From Golubevia sp. BC0850 (taxonomy: Eukaryota; Basidiomycota; Exobasidiomycetes; Golubeviales; Golubeviaceae): a stretch of 64,000 nucleotides of DNA. The notes under the pieces are model-generated. The model did no database searches. It was not told the DNA's origin and saw nothing but the letters and a program-made list of their open reading frames with translations. Location: positions 372,001 through 436,000 of the forward strand of contig JAAVVG010000011.1 of NCBI GenBank assembly GCA_012976225.1. The letters run 5' to 3'. Made by a program: the position numbers and the translations under genes. Of the stretch, positions 45,784-54,777 are shown piece after piece. Position 1 is the first letter of the stretch, and every line of letters starts with the position of its first letter.

Positions 45784-47010
45784 ATGATCATGATCTCAAA
45801 AGGCTTAACTTTCCAACTTTCCAACACGTATCTTTCCATCACGGCTTCTTTCATGGTCGCTGGGTTCAATGTCTCTCAGTTTCTCCGAAATTGTTCTTTG
45901 TTCTGGAAGAAAGACAAAGTTTGGACCAGAGTTTTGGTTGTTGTGGTTACCACGGTCAACATGGCTTTCGTGATTTATGGAGGAATCTACGCCGACTATT
46001 TGATTTCGATTTCAGTTTGGGATCCTGACAGCACTGCTTCCGAATTCACTGCACAAGGGGTATTCTCAAATATCGCTGGAGGTCTTGTCATCTTGTGAGT
46101 GTGGAAACAAACGTCTCGTGTACTTTCCATGAAGAAGCAAACTCACCTGCTTATCTTCTAATCTCCACTTCTTTGAAACTCGCCCTCCTTACATGTAGCT
46201 TGTTCCAGGCATTTTTGGTGTACCTGGATCAACAGGATGGTCACCTCATCGCTGGTGCGCTGGTTCGTGATTCTTCCGATATTTTTGATTTCCCTTAGCG
46301 GATTTCTTGTTGCGATCGCAGTCGGAATAATTGTGACACAGCTTGATGTCTCCTATGGAATATCAACAATTCAAGGCAGGCATTGACTTGAAAAGACAAT
46401 ACAAATGCTAATTCTACCTTCACTGTTTCCCGAAGAGCGACTCTGATTCAGGTCCAATCAAGCTTGGCTCTGGCTGCTGATATCTTGATTCTGTCTGTTA
46501 TTGTCATCAACTTGCTCAAGATGAAAAGAGAAGCAAAACGATTGGAGAAAAGCCTGTCAAGATTGCGTTGCACCTTCTGCCTAGTAATTCTTCTTTCAAC
46601 TCTAACACTAGTTGCTCAAATAATCACTACTTCCTCATCTGTATCGGCATCTAGATGGGAGATCGTGAGTAGTTCGGACAACACTTCACAGAAGACGCAG
46701 GAGAAGTTTGAATCATCACTGATCTCACCGCTTTTTCAAAACACAGGACTTCTCATACTTTTACACCCCGGTCTACAATTCATCTCTACCGGCTATACTC
46801 AACTCACGTCGAGTTTTCCATTCAGCTCAACTCCCATCGACAAGAGAGGTTGAAGAAACAGGGTCTGTCTCTCGACACGTTTCAAGACCTGGGCCTAAAG
46901 CTGATCCTGAAGCATTTGATGCTTCGATCAACAATCTCTTTGAGAAAGCTCATTATGGCCCAACTATGAGCATGTCTTCAGATCGCACTCAGGTCAACGA
47001 AGGATCATGA
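45784..47010 (+). CDS. DUF6534-like multi-span membrane protein
   Basis: Predicted seven-helix-type membrane protein of unknown function, of a kind abundant in basidiomycetes. Segments in order: TYLSITASFMVAGFNVSQFL, KVWTRVLVVVVTTVNMAFVI, FSNIAGGLVILHFW, VRWFVILPIFLISLSGFLVA, QSSLALAADILILSVIVINL and CTFCLVILLSTLTLVAQIIT. The family-like DFSYFYTPVYNSSLPAILNSRR follows in two pieces, then a polar tail ending TQVNEGS. The exon at about 46210 joins in frame to the previous one. The next intron appears to start GC (CAAG/GCAGGC) and end CAG at about 46452. The start is unclear: ATG 45784 is in frame, but ATG 45674 opens a good exon (MSDVPQTYTPQQLVDTAKHR) that I could not splice in phase. Confidence 0.65.
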
Positions 47011-47847
47011 GCTTACTCCAACCAACTCTCTCGAATGTTCCCCTTGATTTGTTATATTTTGCTCCAGTCTCTATCTCTACCTTTCATGCGTTAAGCACTA
47101 ACGTCACCAGATGATATCGATGAATGATTTGCGAGAACACAGATAGTAGCCAGTAATCCCGATAAAAGCGAGATAGAAAGTCACTCAGTTCTTCTCTCTC
47201 TAGTAGCCATCCTCTCCAAACCCTGCTGTCCTCGTCCGGCTGATGACATTCTAGTTCTTTGAAGACGACCAAAAGCGCCTCCCCCTGGAGAACAATTCTA
47301 TTGGTATGGTGCATGAACCATTGAAGATTCGAAGAGAGAAGCTGGAAAGTGAGGCAGTGATGGAGGAGAGCAGAACAAAAGCGATTCGGTGACGAAAATG
47401 CCTGCTTAATAAACTCTACTAGGACGAATCTGTGCTGATCGTTCTGAGCTGATGGAAAGGAGGGAAGGTTGAGAGCGAACAAAGTGTGTGAACATCATCA
47501 GTTCACCACATACGGAAGAACGAGAAGAACGAAGAAAAGAGTTGTTTCATTAACGGAAATTTGAATGAAGAAAATCACAGAAGGGGGCCTACATGGATGA
47601 ATGAGAATGACAAGGAGGACGAAACAAAAGACACGAGTCAATCGACGAGAGGCGACAGAGCGAAAAGAGAGAAACAAAAGAAGGATGGTGTACAGACGAA
47701 AAGATGAGGTCTTGAACACGATTTCGAACTGGAACTGAATCTTGACAAAAGAACTTGATCGTGACGGAAGAGAAAGTAGAGGTTGGCCTTTCAGGAAGTG
47801 TCGAGAGAAGAGTTGACTTAAAGGCTTAAGAAGAGATCGGAGAAAAG
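47011..47847. other. Convergent 3' region
   Basis: About 840 bases between the stop of the DUF6534-like gene (plus) and the end of the decayed coiled-coil frame (minus). Minus-strand open frames here (for example 47084-47482) are not protein-like. I see nothing else. Confidence 0.45.
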
Positions 47848-50263
47848 TCACTGATTTTGCTTTTGACCGGAGACCTGCTGCTGCTGAGGAGGACGCTGGG
47901 CTTGTTGAGCTTGCGGAGGTTGTTGAATTGGTCGAGTTTGTTGTTGAATCCTTTTTATTGATTGACGTTGCTGACCTGACTGAAGAGTTCTTTGGACGTC
48001 ATTAGAAGTGAATCCAGCGGCGGGGAGCTGAGGAAACAAGAACTGAGGCACAGAAAGGGGTGCCACTCTAGGACTTGCAGCACCGTTATTGCCGTTCAAC
48101 TTTCCGTTCTGGATACTCTGTCCGAATTCAGATTGATATCGAGCCTGAAATTGTGCAACGTTGTTTGAAATATTCTGAACATTTCGAGCGTTTTGAGATT
48201 GTCGAGCTTGACGTGGAAGAGCTTGAGCTTGAGCTTGAGTTTGAGTTTGAGTTTGCATTCGATCTTGTCCATTAGGCACAGCTCGATTTGCTTGACCTTG
48301 TTACTGAGAAAGCAGAAGCATCAGGGTTTTCCATTTGTTGTCAAACTCATTGAGCTGCTGTTTCAATCGAAGGAATTCACCAGTACCTTCTGCTAACTTC
48401 GCTCGAATAAGATTAAATTCTGCATCTGTGTTCATAGCTGCAACTTTGTTTGAAATATCTGCATGGCTCCTAAAGTACTCGTCTAATTTGTTCTTGAACA
48501 AAGGGTTGTTCTTGATAGTCTCAACATTTCTATCATTTCCAATCTTGATTTAGTCCTCAAGTCTCTTGTGAAGCTCCTCAATTCTTAGTATAGTCTTGAG
48601 ATAATCGAAGACAATTCACTCTCTGCTTTCTTAAGTCTCTCTGAAGATTTATCCACTTCAGTGTGTAAACCTTTGATCTCTTGGCTTAATTTCAAATTTG
48701 AAGCCACTAATTCTTGGTTCTTCTTTTCCAAAGCTGTTAACCTTTCATTACTTGTCTTTTCTAAAGAAGAGTATTTGGTAGCAAGATCTTTTATCGTCTG
48801 TTGCATTTTTCTCATCTCCTCAGAAACGACAGGAATAGGAGCAGCTGCTGTCGTCTCAGGTTGTTTGGAACTTGGTCTAGAAGCATAAGGATCGAAAGGA
48901 AGACTGGATGGGACTGGAGAGTTACTAGAGGAAGCTGGATTGAGTTGAAGTTTTGATTCCGCCTCTTCCCTTTCTTGTCTGATCAAGGCAGGTAAATCCT
49001 CGATCGTCTCATGAATTAAATACATAGCTTCTTCACTTGAACTGTGAACTCTCTCTGAGAGCTGCTCTTCAAGCGTTTGATAACGCGTAGAGCTGTGAAT
49101 AGCTGCTGGCTTTCCGACTGGAATAGAAGTAGCAGCTGGGACTGTTAAAGTTGAAGTTGAAGCTGGAATTGGAGCAGCAGGAGCAGCACTTGAGCTTGCT
49201 TGCTTCTTGGCTTGTTCTCTGAAAGCGTCGAGTTGAGACTTGATGAAGCTCTTCACCTCTTCTGAGACTTCTTTAGAAGGTGTAGGGATTGAATTGTCAG
49301 GAGAAGATTTCCGAGAAGCGGAGGAAGGTTGGTTGCCGTTGAAGTCGCAGACCTCTTTCAGGATGTAGACGATCGGTGCCACAGCATTCTTCCTCATTGC
49401 AGCATATTCTTTTTCCAAGATACTCTCCTACTTCTTCAGGCCGTCAACGCGCTTCTGTGTCTCTTCTTGGTCAACGGTGGAATTCTTCGCCTGAGCTTTG
49501 TGCTTCTCGATCTTGGATCTGACCTGTGTAAAGAGAACGATAAGGAAAGGAAATGGAATAAGAAGCTAGACGGAGTAGGATAATTCAAGGTAAATTCAAG
49601 CTAGTAACAACTTACGTGAAGAAGAGCTTTGGAATTCTCTGGGAATTCAAGCAGAGAATCGAAACACTTGTGAAGAGCATTCTTGATCAACCTTTCCTTC
49701 TCTGACTCTTTTCCACCGACTCTCTCTCTTCCTCTACTTGAGTTTGAAGTTGAATCTGGAGTTCCAGACTTTTCACTCTGAGCTTTTCCACCAGCAGAGC
49801 TCACTCCAACTCCTCTCCCATTTCCAGCCGTCAATCTATTTCCACTGAATTTCCCCTGTCTCTCTCCTTCGGGTTGATCCTCGGCTAATCTCTTCCTTGG
49901 ATCTTTTGATGATGCTCCGGAATTCCTTCTCTGATGATCGTCCCAATCTCCAGGTCTAGGTGGCAACCCTCTATTGGATCCAGCTGGAAGTTGGTTCTCA
50001 TTAGAAGGACGCGAGTAAGAGTTAGAAGGATGGGAAGGAGATTGCATAGAGTTTGAGGAGCCGCTGGTTGGATAGGCAGCGGATGGTGTCGAGTTGGACG
50101 TTCGAGGATTAGCAGGTAGGGAAGTGGAATTGGCAGGAGGTCTTGAACCTGAGAGCAGCTCGTAACCACAACAACGTTTTAGACTATCGATGCTATCTTT
50201 CCACTTTTCTTTCCCTACTACTTCAGGTTCCCTCCCTTCTGCACTCTTCATCGGGACCATCAC
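47848..50263 (-). pseudogene. Coiled-coil, Gln-rich protein gene, apparently disrupted
   Basis: No family recognised. The 5' part is Ser/Pro/Asn-rich (for example RPPANSTSLPANPRTSN) and ends RLIKNALHKCFDSLLEFPEN before a GTAAGT intron. It continues VRSKIEKHKAQAKNSTVDQE, then a long frame with Ala/Ser/Pro spacer and heptad-like coiled coil (MQQTIKDLATKYSSLEKTSN, KGLHTEVDKSSERL), then NPLFKNKLDEYFRSHADISN, and a Gln-rich end (QTQTQTQAQAQAL). The reading is broken by TAG at 49428-49430, a frame change near 48590, TAA at 48550-48552, and TAA at 48301-48303. The text on both sides of each stop continues as one protein. It may be a young pseudogene or contain sequence errors. The 5' start is unclear, with a candidate ATG near 50260. 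Confidence 0.5.
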
Positions 50264-50466
50264 TCATTTCTCACATCTTCAAATCAGAATCTCAGCTTCT
50301 AGAGAGCATCGAAAAAGCTCACGATGGATGGCTAGCTATAGGTCTGGACGCCAGAAAGATCTTGAGAAATTCGGGCAAGAAAGGTTTACCTCCTTATTTC
50401 ATGAATCCTCCAAAATATGGGACTGAAGAAATGAATAGAAGATTGGGTGAACTGATGAGATGCTGA
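50227..50466 (+). other. Orphan terminal-exon-like frame
   Basis: A plus-strand open frame that follows a good acceptor (ctactacttcag/GTT) reads SHIFKSESQLLESIEKAHDG, WLAIGLDARKILRNSGKKGL, PPYFMNPPKYGTEEMNRRLG, ELMRC and stops at 50464-50466. It looks like the conserved C-terminal exon of some gene, but no matching upstream exons are visible on this strand and it overlaps the 5' part of the minus-strand coiled-coil gene. It could be a gene remnant. No family recognised. Confidence 0.35.
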
Positions 50467-50618
50467 GTCAAATCAGGACCATCGGTTAAAGATTCTGTAA
50501 AATAGCTTTGTACTTTCTCTCTCTCTTCTTGTGGCTCTCTCAAAGCTTGTACCATCAACATCTTCTGATTTTTATAATTTAGATAAAATTACACCTCATG
50601 CTAAGGAAGATCTGTGCC

Positions 50619-52365
50619 TCACTCTCCTTCCTCGATGACCTGCCAAATTCCCCACCAGTTCCCCTTCTCCCAACCTCCAGCCTGCCTTTGCACTGTAAAG
50701 CTCTTTGAATGCTCTTTGAAAATTTCTGAGGCAGCCTCTTCCACTAGCTCTTCCAGCTCTCCGGATCGGAACACGTGGTAGTCTGTGGAGAAATGGGAGG
50801 AGAAACACAAGGGGGGGGGGATCAGCAAAAAGAGCAGTACCAATCTTTGTGGTCTGATGTTCGAGCATTCAGTGAGGCTCACATCGTTGAAAGACTGGCT
50901 GTTCACTCTTCTGCAAGGAATCAGCCGTCATCTTCTCTTCCTCGAGCTTCCTCCTCTCCTCTTCTATCTTCGCCTCTTCTTGCTTGATTCTTTCTTCTTC
51001 CATCTTCTCCTTTTCGAACTCTGCTTGCGTCTTCTTCTTTCCGTCTCCTTTTACTTTCCGCCTGACTGCATTTTCTTGTTTCTTCTTCCTGCTTTCACCC
51101 TTGACTAGGTGCGTCGGAATCACCCAAGGGACAAGGACGTCTTGTCGAGCTTTGTCTTGAGACCCGGATCCATTCTGATGATCCTTATTTCGGACTTCCG
51201 TATTCTCTTGGTTTGAATGAGAAGGATTTTCAGCTTTCGATGAGCCTGCCTCAGAGGATGTAAACGATGTTTCTGGCTGCGTTGTGGTCGAGGCAGAGGT
51301 CGGAGCCTTCTCATTCTCTTGCTTCTTCTTTTCATCCCAAGTCCTTCGAGTTTCACCTCGCTGCTCTAGCGCCCAAGCGTAGATCATGACTCTTCCGTAA
51401 CCACTTCGAAGTGTAGATGGATCTGAAGTGACAGAATCGGAAGTTGGGTTGGAATCCTCTTTAGCGGCCAACTCTGCGACCAGAGATCTTGGGATGGGTC
51501 TAACCAGTCGGATGAGCTCCTGTTAGTTTAAAAGAACTAAAAAAGATCAGCGCCTAAATTCAGAAGGGAGAGACTCCAATCATCAAGAGAGAGAAGCATC
51601 GAGAACTCTGCCTTCAGGCCTTTCTCTCACTCACCTCCGCTGCCTTTCTCCTCCTCTCATGGGTAGAGAAGTGATGAATCGTAGCTATACTGATAGCATA
51701 GTCGAAGGCTCTTGATCTGAATCCACTTTGCAAAGCATCAGCTACAGCGACTTCGTTTCTCTCCTTCATGATAGAAGGGTTCCAGGAGATTCCAGGACCT
51801 GGACCGAAAGTCTTGGGCTCTGGATAGTTCTGAAGAGCAAGGTCTATTAGATTGGATGATCTGTCTGCCCCGATGGTTAGAAGGTTCATCGAAATGTTGG
51901 TTGTTTGAGGGCAAGAATCTTGGACTTCTGACGGATGAAGAAAGCTTGGAGCTAGAGTAGACCTTAGGTGTAGGTACTTTCCATTCCCACAACCCAGATC
52001 GATTCCTATACTTCCAGATGGTAAGGTCGAGAGGAAAGCTGGAATCAATGGCCATGGCTGGCAGAGGTCGAAGGGGAGAAAAGAAAGAAGAAAAAAGCAG
52101 CTTCGTCAGCGTTGAGCTGGTGAAGCGCCTGCCTCTCCTGTACTCTTACCTTGTATCTGGTGTGAGAGAAATGAGAAGCTATCTCTTGATAAACGCTGTT
52201 GAGAGGCAAGGTGGTCAGAATGTTCAGTTCGAAGAAGAGGAGAAATTTTGACAGACCAGCCGGCACTTACGCATGTACATTCTGCTGTTCGTAAGCCTCT
52301 GCGTCGAATGATGTTTCCTGATCTCTTTCTAGCTTCGCTAACGTCGGTTCAGAAAGTTTAGACAT
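50619..52365 (-). CDS. TRM9: tRNA wobble-uridine carboxymethyl methyltransferase Trm9
   Basis: SAM-dependent methyltransferase that, with Trm112, makes the final methyl ester of mcm5U/mcm5s2U at tRNA position 34. Exon 1 (ATG 52365) ends DAEAYEQQNVHA. Exon 2 reads VYQEIASHFSHTRYK, the family signature. Exon 3 has the SAM-binding loop SIGIDLGCGNGKYLHL, VADALQSGFRSRAFDYAISI and ATIHHFSTHERRRKAAE. Exon 4 has GRVMIYAWALEQR, a Ser/Thr/Gln-rich and then Lys/Glu-rich insert, and within it DVLVPWVIPTHLVK, as in yeast Trm9. The last exon restores YYHVFRSGELEELVEEAASE and ends WWGIWQVIEEGE. Five exons. It is divergent from the RPS20 gene, with 121 bases between start codons. Confidence 0.93.
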
Positions 52366-52486
52366 CTCTTTAAGCGAAGGTGAAGTGGTTTGAGTTCACG
52401 TGGCAATGTTGAGTTTTGAAGTCTTTCTCTTCCTTCTTTCGAAAACCATCCCCATCAACTCCCAAAAGGTCACCGCTGATTTCGAA
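52366..52486. promoter_or_regulatory. Very short divergent promoter, TRM9/RPS20
   Basis: Only 121 bases separate the start codons of a tRNA modification gene and a ribosomal protein gene, so the two transcripts must share promoter DNA or overlap at their 5' ends. The plus-strand leader is pyrimidine-rich (tcttccttctttc), as is usual for ribosomal protein genes. Confidence 0.5.
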
Positions 52487-53193
52487 ATGAGTTACGTCGC
52501 CAAAGATAAAGATGTTGATGCTTCCGCACCAGCTGCCAAGATCCACAAGATCAGAATCACCTTGACTTCAAAGAATGTCAAGAATTTGGAGAAGGGTGAG
52601 TAACAGCAGGAAGAAAATCTGGAAAGAGACCATCTCCTTCAATTCCTCCATCTCTTACTCATACTCACCTCTTTCTTATCTTCGAATTCTAATCTCTAAT
52701 CATTCCAGTCTGCACTGACTTGATCTCTCGTTCCAAGGACAAGCAACTTCGTGTCAAGGGACCAGTCCGTCTCCCAACCAAGGTCTTGACCCACACCGTT
52801 CGTAAATCTCCTTGTGGTGAAGGTTCCAAGACTTGGGATCGTTTCGAGATGAGAATTCACAAGCGTCTAATTGACTTGCACTCTCCTTCCGAGATCGTTA
52901 AGCAAATCGTGAGTGTCAGAGAGGTGAATGAGGGTGGTGGTGCACAGAGCTGGTACAGAAGGTTCCGTATTGGTTGGAGTTCCTGATCAATTAAACAAAC
53001 AGAGGAACACTTTTTGAATAAAGAGAAAGTATTAGCAGAAGTATGGGGCAGCTCAGGAGAGAGCGCTCCTTCACTTCCTCACAGCATCCAAAGCTGACTT
53101 CTTCCTCTCCCACCTTCACCCTCCCACTCCGCGTAGACTTCCATCTCCATCGAACCAGGTGTCGAAGTCGAAGTTACCATCCTTTCCTCATAA
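52487..53193 (+). CDS. RPS20: 40S ribosomal protein uS10 (Rps20)
   Basis: Small-subunit head protein. Exon 1 (from ATG 52487) reads [20 protein letters not shown], then [16 protein letters not shown]. Exon 2 reads [60 protein letters not shown] and SEIVKQI. The last exon starts after ctccgcgtag and reads [18 protein letters not shown], stop TAA 53191-53193. Length is about 120 residues, with normal content throughout; the C-terminal four residues differ slightly from the usual acidic end of eukaryotic uS10. Three exons with GTGAGT donors. Confidence 0.97.
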
Positions 53194-53580
53194 ATCACCT
53201 GTAATTTATGATCAGGTGGTTTCTTTCCAGATGGAATGATTTCCGAAGCCTCTATTTCTTCAAAGCTTCTGGAAACCTTTTCTTTCCACTACTCCCTTTG
53301 CAGTAGCGGTTATTCAAGCTGGTTCTTAATCTGTATCTTTCTGTTCACTGTTAGATACCCAAAACCCTCTTTTCTTGTCTATGTAATTAAGATTAGGCAA
53401 TTATCGCCACGATCTGAAGAGTGACACTCTCCTGCAGTTCAACCTGTCTTCAGGTATTCAAAGAGAGACTATGAGCGTTTTCCTAAGCCTGCTATTCTTG
53501 ACTCAAAGACCTGGTATAGGAGGATAGAATGACTGAATGCATTTTGGAAACGAGTTTAGATACAGAATAGAGAAACAACA
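53194..53580. other. Convergent 3' flanks
   Basis: About 390 bases between the uS10 stop and the stop of the small membrane protein. I see no gene or RNA signal. Confidence 0.5.
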
Positions 53581-54336
53581 TTAATAGGGCGAAAGAGGGT
53601 ATGGGATCTTCTGATGAAGAGAGACCAGAACAAATAGTACATGAGATAATATGGAAGTTGGATTGCGACTTCTGAGGCGATGTGCGATTGAAATTGAGGG
53701 AAATGGCCAGTATGAAGGGAAGAAGGCGAAGGGTGGGAAGGGAAGGGGCAGCAAACCCTTCTCGCTCCAAAATGCGTTGAAGTCCCGTTTGTTAGCAGCA
53801 TTAGAAGTTGATTCAAAGGCTTCTAGGTACTGAAAGGAGATTTCGATCTGTACGAGCTTTGCGGATTTAAGTCTTCAGCAGCCCGTGAGATCGCAAGAAC
53901 GAGCTCACTTGTGGCCAGTAAACAGCCATTAGAACGATAACGAGTAAGAACTGGAACAAAAAGCGAGAAAGAAGGGAAGGGAAGGGAGTGAGCTACTTCG
54001 ATCGAAATGAAGATAGGTAGTAGTACAGAGCCAATCATCTGGATTGCATTGCCAATGCATCTCTTGTTATCTGAAACCTCTTGATGTCTACGTAAATCCG
54101 ATCCTGAAACTTCTCAGACTGATCCAAACGTGAATACTCACCAGAGCATCCAAAGTGATGACCAGATATGGGCTCATTGCCTTCTTGTCCTTCTTTCCAT
54201 CATTTCCACTTCCAGCAATTGCACTCTTCTCATCTCCTTTGCTTGGCATCAGTCCAGCGATGGTGGGGTGACCAATTGGAGGTGTCCCTGTGAATCCTAG
54301 TGGGCATTTCGGCGCTTCCTTTTGAGGTTGAGACAT
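53581..54336 (-). CDS. Small single-span membrane protein, unknown
   Basis: Exon 1 (ATG 54336) reads MSQPQKEAPKCPLGFTGTPP, then IGHPTIAGLMPSKGDE, a Lys/Gly/Ser stretch, and KAMSPYLVITLDAL. Exon 2 (after ttttgttccag) reads FLLVIVLMAVYWPQ, so the exon junction falls inside one hydrophobic segment of about 20 residues. A third exon in phase reads YLEAFESTSNAANKRDFNAF, then an aromatic/Pro-rich stretch to the stop at 53581-53583. The first two exons look like a tail-anchor or single-span protein. The third exon is less protein-like towards its end. The N-terminal CPLGFTG resembles a short Cys-Pro motif, but no function can be given. Confidence 0.45.
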
Positions 54337-54777
54337 GATGTTGTTGGGGGGGGGGGAGGAGAGGCTTTGGAGGAGCAGATAGTCAAGAAAGGGTCTCGGA
54401 TGGAATTTGGAATCGTTTTTTTTCAGCTTCTTTCGAGCTCAGTGAAAAAGTGGATGGCTCAAAAAAAGGGCATTTCAATTGTCGGAGAAGCTAGAACAAA
54501 AAACAAACGATTGGGGACGAGTATAGCAGGGAAATGGGAGTACACTAAGAACAGGACTTTATAGACAACATTTTATAAGGAAATGAAAAGAAAGAGAAGA
54601 TAGTGGGAAAGTCGAGGGACCTAGAATCAGAACTAGCCAGTGAGCGTTTCCAAGATGCGAAGATGGGGGAAGTAACTAGACAGAAGAAGGAGGGGGGGGG
54701 GGTTGATAACGAGCCTGTCGTTATATCGTTCTTTCATAAATGTGTGAAGATGCATGGACTTGAAGTCTGTGTCATCC
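54337..54777. other. Intergenic with poly(G) runs
   Basis: About 440 bases between the membrane protein ATG and the myosin stop. Two runs of eleven G (54346-54356 and 54692-54702) are present. I see no coding sequence. Confidence 0.5.
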
